Shown here piece by piece: positions 35,312-48,125 of a DNA stretch of 64,000 nt. A model generated the notes under the pieces. It ran no database searches, had not been told where the DNA came from, and saw only the letters and a program-made list of their open reading frames with translations. The stretch lies in the NCBI GenBank assembly GCA_033032175.1, contig CM065304.1:3286001-3350000 (forward strand), read 5' to 3'. How positions within the stretch are numbered: the stretch's first letter is position 1; the number at the start of each line of letters is the position of its first letter. Both the position numbers and the translations under genes were made by a program. The stretch is from Saturnia japonica. Taxonomy: Eukaryota > Arthropoda > Insecta > Lepidoptera > Saturniidae.

Positions 35312-35468
35312 CTATATTGTTATTTGTCTGGATATACGTAAAAAAAAATCTACAATTGTATAGATTTCTGTATTGATTATTGTCCTCTGTTGTTCGCAAC
35401 TTAATGAATTAAAGCGCATTATAGCATCTGTTGAATCATAATAATAATAATGAGTTTTTACCATTTCA
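35312..35468 (-). other. Possible 5' splice junction and overlapping upstream frame
   Basis: A strong acceptor (CGTTTTTTTCAG, dinucleotide 35469-35470) is followed after four bases by an ATG (35462-35464) that opens a 50-codon frame ending at 35312. This frame is offset from the long frame. The two would fuse if the T9 run at 35340-35348 had one more T. Either this is 5' leader with an upstream ORF, or the true N-terminus lies here and the homopolymer is miscounted. Confidence 0.4.
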
Positions 35469-35469
35469 C

Positions 35470-36655
35470 TGAAAAAAACGAAATATAGTAAATCAGAATA
35501 CAAAGTGGTTGAACAAAGTTTTGAAACATTTAGCTACTATAGTTATGTAAATTGACCCGATTAATAACAACTTATCAATTTCGTTGACCTTAGATTTGTC
35601 TGATTGTCTGTCTAGCTGACACCAACTGGTAATTTAAAAGACCCAATCATGACGTGTTTGAGTATTTGAAAATCAAGACGAAATATTCATTAGTTTTTAC
35701 CTTCATTTCAGTTTAGACGCGCAGCATCACACTTGTATGTTTCATACCTTTCATTTATAACTTTATGCTTTGGAGCAGTTACAAATAAGAGTTTTTAGGT
35801 GTCCGTAAGATTGCATGTTTTCTTAATTTTTATTGATTATTTTTATCTGTTTATAGTTTTGCTTTTGACAATTTTTATTAATTTTATTGATTATTTTCGT
35901 TTCTGTCATTTTATGTTGTGACCAGTGCCATAATTGTAGACGTCTTGTGAAAGTATAAATTTTTAGCTTATTATAAAATTTTTGGGTTGCCTTAAGTTAA
36001 GGAAAAAGTAAAAGAAGATATCACTAGTATTATTAAGTATGGCAAGAATTTTGTTAGTAGATAGTATATAGAATTATACTTTATAATAAGTCAACCCGGC
36101 CCTAGTATTTCCAAACGTCGTGATATACGTCTCCCGTCTAGTTACTATGAATACTCGATGTAGGTTTTATACGCGTGGGTTGTTTATTCTTGTCTTGAAT
36201 TTGACAGAGAATAAAGGAGAGAGCTCTTACGTAGTATTGTATTCTCTTTGGAGAGAACTCTAGCTAGCACGTCATTTGGTAACATTTAAAATGTCTGTCG
36301 TATTTTCTGTTTATTTTATATATTTAGCCTAATTTACGAAGGTGTAAATACATTGTGGTGGTTGAGTGAACGTTTTAAATATCTGCCGACTACATTATTT
36401 ATAAGACTGAGCTAGCTTGACAAAAACTTATAACAGTACTAGTATTCACTAAGTATTAAATAATTTTTTTTAATATCTGAATGAAGAGTTATTAATTGAA
36501 TTAAAAGACATATTAACTAAGATGATGTCTGTTGAAATTAATTTTAAATAAAGTCCTTCCGGGTTTCGGCTAGGAGAGCTAGTAGCTACAGGCATTTGAT
36601 TTTAAAAAACTGACGTTTTATTGGAAATAATATGAAGCGAAGGATATTATAATAT
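35470..36655. other. Region upstream of the large gene
   Basis: AT-rich; no convincing TATA box, CpG island or further coding exon was recognised. The promoter or a 5' exon may lie here or farther up. Confidence 0.35.
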
Positions 36656-37030
36656 ACTAGCAATTGCCCGCGACTTCGCACTTGTTAATTACGATATAAC
36701 ATTTAAAAATAGACTATGTACATCACTTGGTGAAAATGTAGCTTCCTTTTAGTCAAAGAATTTAATGAATCGAACTTAATTAATAGGTGATTAAATATTA
36801 AAATGACAATTCATTAAAAAATCGAAATAAGTAAATAAATATTCAATGTTCAAATAACCTATCAACTAAAGAATGAAATATGTACGCTTCTTGTCTACAA
36901 AATTTCATAAAAATCGGTCGATAGTTAATAAAAAAAACTATTTATATTTATTTATTGCATAATTTCTAAATGAATTGTCGACTATTCTTACAACCTTTTA
37001 ATTAAAGAATTATTTACAAACAGACAAAAC
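36656..37030 (-). mobile_element. Helitron-like element (family D), one internal unit
   Basis: ACTAGCAATTGCCCGCGACT at the left is the reverse of a GCGGG..CTAGT end. One copy of the TACAAAATTTCATAAAAATC sentence follows. The other end is not clear. Confidence 0.45.
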
Positions 37031-37282
37031 ATTATATTCCTGATCAGTGTTCTTTACAGTCGATATCTATCATAAATTGCGTATACGAGAAGCACCGATA
37101 TCACCTTTAAGTCATTCCTCAGTTGATAGGCTTTATTATGAATAATGTGAGTAAAAATAAACTTACGAAACTAAAAAAATCTCCTTATTAAACGCTGCTT
37201 AAAATTTGGATAGATACCATATTTGATCCCTTTTAACGTGTATATTTTCAAAGGTTGACCCATCTCTAGAAAACGCCCAATA

Positions 37283-37365
37283 AGTCACGGTGAATCTCTA
37301 AAAGCCGTCTGAGGCTCCAGGGCCCCTATGGATAACAGTATTATTAGTCAGTCAAAAAAAACATC
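37283..37365 (+). mobile_element. Short LINE/SINE tail, copy 2
   Basis: AAAAGCCGTCTGAGGCTCCA, GGGCCCC, AACAGTATT and AGTCAGTC followed by poly(A). Confidence 0.6.
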
Positions 37366-39697
37366 TCTAGAAAATGAATCACAGTAGCTATCCATCTAGC
37401 CATCAGTTGGCGTTTGTTTCCTTATGAAGTTGATTATTCTTTTAGATTTATCTCTACTTACGAAACTTGTTTATTTACTACAATTAACAGTATTTATACT
37501 GCGGTATATATTAAAAAATCAGCGCTCCGTGGTCCATAGAGCCATTTTATTAACGCATTAGCTCTAAGTTGTTCTTTTTAGTTACTGTATATAATATTTA
37601 AAACGTCATAATGATTCGGTAGGACAGTTAGAAATATTTGAAATGTGTATACTGTAAAGTGAAGTGGATTAATTAAGCTTATTAACGGTGTTTCCAAGTT
37701 ATTGCAGGCTATGACTCGTTTCATTCGGTAAGGAGGTCCTTAGTTATTCTGAACTGTTTGTACGCATGTCTCTAAAGCGTTGACAGAATCTGTACTTGCG
37801 CAGTAGGTAATATGAAAAGAAACCCTCCATGAAACATGAGTTCCTAGTACAGGTGCGGGTAAAATGACCCGCATGCAACCTTCTAGGTTATCTGAAAATT
37901 GGAAGTGAAGAGAAATTATAATTCTACGGATGCTCTGTTGATGGGAGGGAGTAACACACGTGTAAACTCCATTGTAGTCGTTTCGCGTCTCATCTGCAAC
38001 ATACTTTTTAGTAGTATTTTTATTATTATTACTTGTTTAACATTTTATCATTTATTCACGGGCTCGACCTTTTAATGTTTCAGTTACTAATTTACTAACG
38101 TTTCAATTTTTGTTCTTTTTTCTTCTTATCCACGATTAGTTTCAAATTTTACATTTTTAGTTTCACATTAACAATTAATAACAAACGTGTTTTGTTGCAG
38201 AAAGACGAAACCGCTGTTAATCTGTTTCGGGTGGAAGTAACAAAGATATGTCGGATATTTTATTTACTAGAACAAAACGTCTAGGTATATATTTACATAA
38301 AATAGAAATTCTGTTCGTCTGTAAGTGCAGCCGTCACTTGAGAATGATTTTGGACAGATTTGGCTAATTCTTTAGGTAGGTACCTAATTAAAGGTTTTAG
38401 GACAAGAATTTTTTTTAAAAGAAACCCTAATGAATTCAATTTTAAAACTTTTGCTTTATCCTTAGTTTTGATCATTATGGTTCTGGAAAATTTGTCAGGA
38501 AATATATTTTGAAAGATGGGCGCTGTGGTGCTATGTAAAACTCAAATGTACCAGCTAAATTAATTAATAAATTTGAAATTCTTAACCAAAGAGAAGATAT
38601 TTCAGGTCAAAGTGGGTCAGTACAACAAAACGCTAATTTCATATGTAAGGACCTAATATTTGATGACTCCAATATAATTTGATGTCTTAAACAAAGTATG
38701 TTGTTTATTTAATCAAATAAATTAACGTTTTATACATTTTCAAATAATAAATATTTTATATTTATTTGCATAGTTGATCGTTTTTATTATAAAATATTGA
38801 AATTAACATATCTCTAATTATTGCCTATAGCGGGAACGCCTAGAAACAAAAACAGACAGAACTTTGACCTGCGCAGAAACTCTCAATCTCGGATGATGTC
38901 CTAGTACAGATGCGGGTAAATGTATCCCGCATGCAACCAAAAAAACTTCAATAATATTTATTGATGGAAATTTTAAGATAAAAAATATAAATATTTATTA
39001 TTTTTATTATTTTAATATATTATTATTAATTATATATAGAATAAAAATAATAAATTATATTAGGCAATTTTTATTAAGCCATAAATATACACTTATTAAA
39101 GTTGTTAATAATAAGAAAAATATACAAACAAAAAAGAAAGGAATGTGATAACAAAACAGTAAAATTATTTGCAATAAAATAAACTCTAATTTATTGAATT
39201 TGCAAATTCAGAAAGCTTTGTTCACTTTATGGTTTGCTGACTAGAACTGGAAAACGGAAAAGTATATATATTTTGACGTTCTCTTCTCTAGAGTTGTGGT
39301 AGTCGTTAGGTTAGCTCAGTATGTTTTCGGACGGCAATAATAATTATGATTATATAATCAAAGTTTGAGACTTTTTAAAGTTATGTGTTCCGAGTTCTGT
39401 TATTAAAGGTAATTTCACCGAATGACACATTTTCTAAGAATTTAGCTGCTAAATGAAGTAACGAAATGTAGCAGAACTTTAAAACAAACACACATTAAGA
39501 GACCACAGAAAAAGTTGCAACTTAAATTAATGATCGATTAGTCTTAGATTAGGTTATTTATTAGATTAGATTAATCATCAATCTAGTATAACTAGAAATA
39601 ATATAGTGTTGTAGATTTTACCACATAACTATTTCAAAGTGATAAAGATATAAAAGACGAAAAAAAACTACAGTATTTTTACGAGAAATACAGACAA
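37366..39697. other. AT-rich stretch with a duplicated palindromic motif
   Basis: CCTAGTACAG-TGCGGGTAAA...CCCGCATGCAACC occurs at 37844-37882 and 38899-38938. Each copy forms a short hairpin of TGCGGG/CCCGCA. No gene recognised; the rest is AT-rich. Confidence 0.45.
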
Positions 39698-40237
39698 TCT
39701 ATACATACAATTAATAAAATTGAAGTGTCTGTTTGTAATGTCAAAATAACAGTTTTTTAATAAATGCATATGAAAGTATATACGATACCTATAACAAAAC
39801 AGCCATTTTTAAAATTTTTGTCTCTGTAATTTATTTAATATATTAATTTAATCTGCGAAATGGTTGGACCGATTTTGACGGGACATTCACTGGTAGATAG
39901 CTGAATTTATAGGGAGTAAGTAACCTAGGCTACTTTGATTTTAGAAAAAGAATTAGGGTTCCGCACAAATATAAAAAAAAAAACTGGTCACGGTGAATCA
40001 ATTCGGGCGCTTAAATGGCTTATGCTGAGTAAACCATCATAAATATAGCAAATTAATTTACTACATAATCATAGGCATTAAAAATACCTACAAAAAAGTT
40101 TGGGAGAGTATACACATCTATCTTCTAAGCAACACCCACAATAAGCATTTTTGTTTTTAAAATAGATGGGAGCGGGGTAGCTAGATTCGCGCGGGCATTC
40201 TGTAGTTCACGTGAGCGAAGCCACGGGCACAGCTAGT
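39698..40237 (+). mobile_element. Lep1-like Helitron (family A), copy 3
   Basis: From TCTATACATACAATTAATAA to GGGCACAGCTAGT, about 540 bp, both ends intact. Confidence 0.8.
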
Positions 40238-40256
40238 ATTTCAATAAAAATGAAAT

Positions 40257-40276
40257 AATAATAATAATAATAATTA
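40257..40276. repeat. (AAT)n microsatellite
   Basis: Six to seven ATA units right after a Helitron end. Confidence 0.7.
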
Positions 40277-41238
40277 ATGCATGTTGTAATAAATATACGA
40301 GAATAACTAGAATGAATTTAAACTTCAAATATTATGGGTGCTTGTTAGAATCTTCTTCGGTTGATGTCATTAAATGTTGTATATTTTAGTAGTGATAATT
40401 ACTCATCTACGACTCTCCTGATTTGATCCTAGAAAGTAGCAAAAGTTGTTCCTGTAATACTAAATATGTCATATTGTATTTTCTCTGAAATGCTTAGTGG
40501 ATGATTTACTTATATAACATTTAGTTCGATCATCATACGTCGCTCGTATTATAACTACTAGAATGAAATGCTAAGACAGGAGTAAAGAACACATCTTTAT
40601 TATATTTATGTGAGCCTATGTGTTACCGTGGCAATGACCAATAGTAATCGGTATGACAGTATACTGTCAGTGGTGGCCTACACGATCTGAAAACCGTTAC
40701 CATTACGTGGACTATTTGAACTTGCAAGATCTTGCACATGCGTACTTATAATTTAACTTTTCCGTAAATTCTGCGTTCCTAGTACTCCAACTCAAGTCAT
40801 AGAAATGGATAGGACCGAGGCCTATTCAGCAAAGCCGTCGGCATCGAGTATACAATTTATTCAAAATAGGAACGATATACATATATGTATATGTATTATA
40901 TCCGATACTAAATTAAGTTAAGATATTTTGTTTTTCTTAATATTGTGGATTTTCTTTTTGACCAACTTTTTTGTATTTGATTGTACATACTTTTGATTTT
41001 CTTTTGTTGGTTAATTTCGTGTATAATATAATATATAATAATAATAATATAAGTTGTTTATTCAGACAATAATATAACCCTATTAATGTTACATAATAAT
41101 TTTAAGAGTCCTTAATTAATAAAAATAAAAAGTTGTCACGTTAAATAACTACCGCAACATGGACGCGATCCCAGTGCTGCAATATCGGACAGTCGACTCT
41201 CTTTGCGATTACATGCAGGATGCTGTTGGTATATAAAC

Positions 41239-41870
41239 ACTAGCTGTGCTCTACGGGTTCACCCATGTTAATTTTATCCTACAAACACCGCGCCGCGCCG
41301 CCAACACATCCGTATAGCCAGCCTATAATAATTGTTCTCCCTTCCCCCAGTAAAAATAATTTAAATTTTTCATTATCTCCTAAACTATGTGCCGAAATAA
41401 CATGAGCAAAATTTAACTTATAAAATTGTCTTTATGATGAAGTAACTTTTCTTCGTTAGTATTAATATGCCATGCTTAAAAATAATGCTCATAAATCACT
41501 TTTTAATCTATAACAAATATTTGTCACAAAATAGCTTATTGTAGCTTATGTATAAGCGATAGACATATGATATCGCGAACCTTTTTTTAAGGACCAATAT
41601 TTTTGTAGAACATTGTATTTACGTATCATTAACCATTACGCCAGCGCACGCGTATAAAGCAGCTCGGGAAGGTTTCCACTTCCGACTTTAACGAAAATCA
41701 ATATTTAAGGCTAGTTGAGAGTAGTAGCCTAATGTTAGATAGCCTATACCTATACTATTCCTCGTGAATATGGCTTTCATCATATAGAAAAAGAATTTTT
41801 CATTTAGTTCCTGAGATTAGAGTGTTTAAATAAAAAAACAAACAAAAAAACTTTCCGTTATATTATAATT
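41239..41870 (-). mobile_element. Helitron-like element (family C), copy 2
   Basis: ACTAGCTGTGCTCTACGGGT at the left is the reverse of an ...AGCACAGCTAGT end. The body matches 20590-21193 in reverse (ATTGTATTTACGTA, CATTATCTCCTAAACTATGT). Confidence 0.65.
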
Positions 41871-42880
41871 ACTAGCTGGTACCCGCGACTTCTTCTGCGT
41901 ATTATTGGATATCACTATCTGTGTGCCAAATTTCATCTAAATCCGTTCAGCTGTTTTTGCGTGATTGAGTAACAAACATAGAAACTTTCCATTTATTATA
42001 TTTGTAGTAAAACACTGGTTAAGCTATGACTTTTACTGGGATAAAAAGTACCCTATCTATTATTCCAGGTCCTAGACTATCTGTGTGCCAAATTTAATCT
42101 AAATCGGTTTCGCAGTTTTTGCGTGATTGAGTAACAAACATAGAAACTTTCCATTTATTATATTTGTAGTAAAACACTGGTTAAGCTATGACTTTTACTG
42201 GGATAAAAAGTACCCTATCTATTATTCCAGATCCTAGACTATCTGTGTGCCAAATTTAATCTAAATCGGTTTCGCAGTTTTTGCGTGATTGAGTAACAAA
42301 CATAGAAACTTTCCATTTATTATATTTGTAGTAAAACACTGGTTAAGCTATGACTTTTACTGGGATAAAAAGTACCCTATCTATTATTCCAGGTCCTAGA
42401 CTATCTGTGTGCCAAATTTAATCTAAATCGGTTTCGCAGTTTTTGCGTGATTGAGTAACAAACATAGAAACTTTCCATTTATTATATTTGTAGTAAAACA
42501 CTGGTTAAGCTATGACTTTTACTGGGATAAAAGTACCCTATCTATTATTCCAGGTCCTAGACTATCTGTGTGCCAAATTTAATCTAAATCGGTTTCGCAG
42601 TTTTTGCGTGATTGAGTAACAAACATAGAAACTTTCCATTTATTATATTTGTAGTAAAACACTGGTTAAGCTATGACTTTTACTGGGATAAAAAGTACCC
42701 TATCTATTATTCCAGGTCCTAGACTATCTGTGTGCCAAATTTAATCTAAATCGGTTTCGCAGTTTTTGCGTGATTGAGTAACAAACATAGAAACTTTCCA
42801 TTTATTATATTTATATAGGATAACACTGGTTAATCTATGACTTTTACCGGGGGAAAAAATTATGAATTTCTATCCAGTAG
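41871..42880 (-). mobile_element. Helitron-like element (family D) with an internal tandem array
   Basis: ACTAGCTGGTACCCGCGACT is the reverse of a Helitron-type 3' end. The interior is the 162-bp tandem array described separately. The far end is not clearly defined. Confidence 0.5.
41971..42850. repeat. 162-bp tandem repeat, about 5.4 units
   Basis: AACAAACATAGAAACTTTCC starts at 41971, 42133, 42295, 42457, 42618 and 42780 (periods 162, 162, 162, 161, 162). Inner units are nearly identical; the outermost differ, as expected for recent unequal exchange. Confidence 0.95.
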
Positions 42881-42957
42881 TTTTATCTTGATGCGTGCTC
42901 TACGTGAAACTCTATCATTTTATTTGTATATATATGACGTGTAACAACACGAAGAAA

Positions 42958-43100
42958 CTTAAGTCCGGCGAAGCTGTCAGGGCCTTTAGTAACTCCAAGA
43001 ACCTTATGGGTAACAGTATAGTCTTAGTCAGTATAGTATTAGTGGTAGTATAGTATAGTAGTATCAGTATAGTGTCAGTATAGTCAGTTAAGAAAAAAAA
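42958..43100 (+). mobile_element. LINE/SINE tail, copy 3, with expanded AGTATAGT motif
   Basis: AAGTCCGGCGAAGCTGTCAG, then several AGTATAGT/CAGTATAG units before CAGTTAAG and poly(A). The terminal motif has been amplified locally. Confidence 0.6.
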
Positions 43101-43213
43101 CATGGAGAAGAATATAGGAATACCACGCCTGTACCGCAGTTCGAATATCTTTCTTCTTGTACGTAAGGAAGGTACATACGGAATATTGTAAAACGCATTG
43201 CCTCTTTATCTGT

Positions 43214-43505
43214 ACTAGCGATCGCCCTAAGGTCGAAATTCGACCAGCGACTTTTTGATCATATGAAACACTGAGTATTATCTACATAACTTGCTGTCAC
43301 TTTTCGTTGAGGGACAATGTCAGTATTTTGGGGGGTCTAAGTTATTAATTTATTTAATTGTTTATATTAGTACAAGATATTACGAATAAATTTAAGCTTT
43401 CTGCACTCCTTCTCCATGTAAACTTTAACCATGCCAAATCTCAGTCTTCTGTGCACGCAATACGCTTAAAAAGGTACCGAAAGCTTTTAATATTTAATAT
43501 ACAGA
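43214..43505 (-). mobile_element. Helitron-like element (family B), copy 2
   Basis: ACTAGCGATCGCCCTAAGG and the palindrome GGTCGAAATTCGACC at the left, TACAGA at the right; reverse of 410-787. Confidence 0.65.
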
Positions 43506-44404
43506 TGACTGTCCGATAGGGTGTTTATAATTCGAGAACCACTTTTTCGATTTTTGTGATGAATTTTTTTAAGTCATATAAATGTAATGTAATAATGTGT
43601 ATAATGTCCTATGTAATGTACTCTGAACTAAGGGCGCTGTATTCGCAAGTTGGGGGTTCTAGTAAAAATATTAATGCTTTATTAATTGTCCAATTTAGCA
43701 TTTTATTTATCTGTTTTTCCTTACCTTGTTCTACCTTACCTTTCTGTTTTCATCATAACAAAAATTTTATACCGGACTAAATTATGTAGGATATTTATTC
43801 GGCCATCAGAGTTCAACAAGTCTTTTTAAGTCTTTATTTATGTGATTTTCTAAAAGCCAGCGCACCTGCGCTGGACAAGACTGACTGTATATTTTTTTAT
43901 GTTGGGTATGTAATTTAATTAATAAATTTAATGTTTACGAAAAATCTACTTGAACAAAATATAGCATCCGGCGCATTCTTTTGCAATAACTAACTTTTCG
44001 TAGGTACCTCTACCTTTGTGATTTGAAACGCGATGAAACGAAAAAGCGACACTAAAAAGAGACAAACATAAAAATCCGTAGGATTTAGCCTGCGAGACAA
44101 TGAGATAGAATTAGGACGGGAACTTTTTTTTAACTTTAACTTAAAAGTATTATTGTAGGTTACTAAGCTTTACGTTAACTTTTTTATGTGAACTGTAAAA
44201 CATAATTAAATGAAAAGATTTTTTTTTACAATAATGGAATTTGTTAACAAAATTGGGCGATTGAAAAAAATAAAATTCCGAGTAAATTTTTGGGTGACAA
44301 TTATTAAAACTTTAATTTACCATATTTACATGTGAGAGGTAAATTAAAAATATTACCGTTAGTTTTGGGCCACTCTTATAAATAATGTTAAAGCAAGTCC
44401 TTAT
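43506..44404. other. AT-rich stretch without recognised gene
   Basis: The 74-codon frame at 43556-43780 is hydrophobic by composition and unconvincing. Confidence 0.35.
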
Positions 44405-44735
44405 TTTAACTGACTTCAAAAAAAGGAGGCTCTCAATTCGAATCTATTTTTTAAGGATTTTCTGCCATAACTTCTTTTTGTATTTGATTGATGTAGGCGT
44501 TACTTTGCGGAAATCGTAATTAATTAATCCAAATCTTCTGAAGTGAGGCGGAAGTAGCAAAGAAAATTTGGATAAAGTGATCATAATATCTTTGTTTATG
44601 AACCGATTTACAGGATTTTTTTGTTGGAAAGAGACCTCAAGTGTAGTCTTATTTTAATGTTACTAGTATTAGATCACCGACTTCGAAGATACATCAGGGA
44701 ACTCCACAAAACCATTGAAGTTGTTTTTTTGTTGT
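44405..44735 (+). repeat. Dispersed repeat typical of Lepidoptera
   Basis: Begins ACTGACTTCAAAAAAAGGAG and GCTCTCAATTCGA, a motif I know to be widespread in moth and butterfly genomes. Only one copy is in this window. Confidence 0.4.
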
Positions 44736-45267
44736 AAAAAATTCTCTATCGTCGTCGTCGAAATGGCATAGCGGTGTGACGACTAGCCTTGTACACAGTA
44801 CGCACTGTTATATGTACAGTTCGAGAAGTCGATAGCTCATGTCCCGCTGATTTATAATTGAAACATATAAATAAAGCAGATATCTTTATGTTTTGTGAAG
44901 GTTTCACTTCTAATTCTACAAAATTTCTTCACTTCTTTTCAAGTTCACTTCTGTAAATATTGATTTTGATCTTTAAAATAACGCTTAAAAATAAATTATT
45001 TATCCTGTTATTTAGGCGTTTATATCATGACTTACATAATTAATGTTATACAGGAGAGAAGGGGTTGTAAAATCACTGAAATCATTACTTACGTAGGTAA
45101 TCAGTTAGAAAAAGTCATTATTTTTTTTTTTATAATATGTAAATAATACGTAATAAATGAGTTTGGAACTACGGCCACTTATAGTTATATTAAACATGAA
45201 TTAAGAAATTAAATTATATATCAGTAAGAACTTATTAAAAAAATCTATGTAAAATATTTTATGTAAC

Positions 45268-45620
45268 ACTTACGTACCATCTAGTGGCAAATAGAACGAT
45301 CACATAAAATATATATATTATACACTTCGTTGTCCTTCGACTATTTCACACTAGATGGAACCCAAGGGAAACCAAATTTTAGCGATGACACTTGTGTACC
45401 ATCTAGTGGCAAATACAACGATCACTTAATATATATTTTATACACTTCGTTGTGCTTCGACTATTTCACGCTTGATAGAAGCAAACTGAAACCAAATTTT
45501 AGGGATGTCACTTACGTACAAACTAGTGGCAAATAGAACAATCACATAAAATATATATTTTATACACTTCGTTGTGCTTCGACAATTTTAAACTGGAACC
45601 AAATTTTAGGGATGAAATTT
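45268..45620. repeat. 120-bp tandem repeat, three units
   Basis: CACTTACGTACCATCTAGTG, CACTTGTGTACCATCTAGTG and CACTTACGTACAAACTAGTG start at 45268, 45389 and 45509. Each is followed by TATACACTTCGTTGT and ACCAAATTTTAG. Confidence 0.9.
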
Positions 45621-46597
45621 TAAGCATTTCCTTTTAATCGATATGGTCATTAATTAAATATCTGAAACAAAAAAATTTAGTAGTAAATATTATAAATTTT
45701 GAATGTACTTATTTATGAAAACAAATAAATAATGCAATATATTTGAAATAAATTGTTGGGGTTTAGAAATAAATCAGTTTATAAACCATCGCTTGTGTAC
45801 GTGCTACGTAATACATAACATAAATAAATATCAAACTCTCTATCCGATGTGTACATCTTCCTTTCCAAAATATTATGGAATTTAAAACAACGTAGTCGAC
45901 TAAAACCAGTTTACTTTCTTAAAGTGGATGAACCACAATAACTTCACACAGTTTTTATTGTTGAGTGGTGGAAATCTATTGTTACAAAACAGTATTTACA
46001 AAGAAAAACATGAAATAGGAGCACAAAAAGGTCTAAAGTATATCACAAAATTATTGAACAAGTTTAAATAACTGAACAATATTATAATATATATTTATAT
46101 AAATGTATATATATATATGTGTTAATTTATGTACGCGAGTTAGACGATATAATTATATTATTATTAAATTTACTTATTACTAAAATGTAATATACATTCA
46201 CAACAGCGGACGGGTAAACGGCTAGTAAATTATAAACTGAAACCAGGATTGTATTGTATATTATAAAGGCTCAAAAATTTAAAAATGTTGTTAATATTGA
46301 AATTAAACGATACAATAATTTTAAAGTACATAGTCAACCAAAGAGCATTATTAATCATAATTGATTTCATCATTTATAATTACATTTTTAAATGTCAATG
46401 ATACTGAACTTAAAAAATTTGATATCAATAAACAAGAGAGGTTAGAATGCAACGTCAAAATATAGAGTTTTGCTACGATGTGCACGGATATCGTAAAAAA
46501 TTCTAACAATTTTTTATAACGTGCCTCAAGGAATATTACTTCAATAAAGTAGGTATCTGTGTCGTCTTTATAAAATCTATAATGTTATTATATTATA

Positions 46598-47307
46598 ACT
46601 AGCGGAGCCCCGCAGTAGTTATATACTTTCCGTGATTTTATTTTTACTCATATTATTGTCAATTTACATAGCGTATCAATTGAGGAATGACATGATTTCC
46701 CTTGTATAATTTTCATTAGAATCGGTTGAAAGTTATTAATTTGTACAATTTTAAATGTTTTGTTGACGATTTTTATAGCTAAGCAATTATGGAATGATAT
46801 AATATTATATTATGGTTCCCGTGTATAAAATTTCATCAAAATCAACATGAATATAATAAAAAAATCTTTTGAAATTTTGAATTCCATTTGAATTCGATTT
46901 TGAAAAGTATATTTTTTGTTTTTGTAGCCTCTCAATTCAGAAATGACATATACTTCTTGTGTACAAAATTTCATCGAAATGAGTCGGGAATTGATACAAA
47001 TTATTTTTTATGTAATTTTTTTTGTTTAAGATTTCTAAAAGTTATTATTGACAACTCTTACAGCCCTTCAATCGTGGATAATCTTGTACCTTTTGTACAA
47101 AATTTCATCAAAATCGTATTTAATGGAATTTTTTTTTCGATTTCTAACACATTATCGAGAATTCTTATTACATATCAATTGTCTAATGATATCAGCTTCC
47201 CGTGTACGAAATTACATATGAAGGAGTCAAGCCGTTTTTGAGTGAAATCTGGACTTACAAACATCTGTTTGTAATATTAATTTATATCAATTTTATTGTA
47301 TATCTAG
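46598..47307 (-). mobile_element. Helitron-like element (family D) with five diverged internal units
   Basis: ACTAGCGGAGCCCCGC at the left; interior units of 110-147 bp start at about 46666, 46776, 46923, 47061 and 47169. Each holds a variant of GTACAAAATTTCATCAAAAT. The end TCTAGA at 47302-47307 is tentative. Confidence 0.5.
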
Positions 47308-47844
47308 ACAGAAAGACAGACAAAAATTAAGCCCATAGATTTAATATAAACCTATTTAGATCGGCAATGGGTAGATAAATACAATTTAAACAAACTTACA
47401 ATACTGCTCTATGGTTGTAGTGTTGTCATGCTTACAGTTTTGTTCCTCTATAGTCCGTTTGTAGATTTCGACTTTTATATCGCTTGTTGTTTCCACTTCG
47501 GTTTTAAAAACAGAACTGCCATGGCTCGGCTGCTCGAGCTACGAGTCGCTTATTATATACTCAAATGAAATATCCATTATTTAGTGATCAAGTGAGGTGT
47601 TAGGGTATCTGTATCCGACTGGATTGCGACCACCATGCAAATGGTTATATACTTGTCACAGAGTCTCTCTTTTGGTATGTCTAGTATTGGAAATAGCTAG
47701 TGTGTAGCTTAGAATTGGCTAAGAGGCTCCTTACAGGTCGGTATGACAGTGGCGATCATCGAGAGATGTACAATCTATCGATGATAGCCGTTGGTTTTGG
47801 ATGTTAAGTACTGTGCATACCATCAGGTATATTGTCGTCACTTT

Positions 47845-48125
47845 TCACACACACACACAAACCATCATGCCTGTATTCCCCGAAGGGTTAGGCAAAGGTG
47901 TACTAATGTATGTGTACACCCACAGTTCGCCGAGTATGTTTTTTTTAGGTCCCATGTAATAAGGGGCGAGCGTATCGCCATTAATCAGGCACAAAGCCAA
48001 ACTCCGAGTTGCTAATGACAATTTCATAGAAAAAACCCAATAACACTTTGCTCGACCTGGGAATAGAACCCAGGACCTCGAGCATAGCAGTCGCGCTTGG
48101 GACCACTAGGCTAATAAGGCAGTTC
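47845..48125 (-). mobile_element. tRNA-derived SINE
   Basis: Minus strand: TAGCCTAGTGGTCCCAAG (A-box region) and GGGTTCTATTCCC (B-box-like) at about 48055-48115. A body ending in ATTCCCCGAAGGGTTAGG (plus reading) and a (CA)n stretch follow. A partial copy lies at 25050-25108. Confidence 0.65.

Noticed and set aside
30756..35363. Long plus-strand open frames opposite exon 1
   Set aside because: They are antisense shadows of the repeat-coding exon; they are Phe/Ser-rich and repeat with the same period.
41971..42850. CRISPR-like array
   Set aside because: Units are contiguous 162-bp tandem repeats without unique spacers, in a eukaryotic transposon context.
47791..48027. Possible gene with H-T-H-T repeats
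   Set aside because: Falls in a tRNA-derived SINE with a CA microsatellite.
48055..48120. tRNA gene
   Set aside because: A and B boxes are degenerate and attached to a SINE body; no proper cloverleaf was evident.
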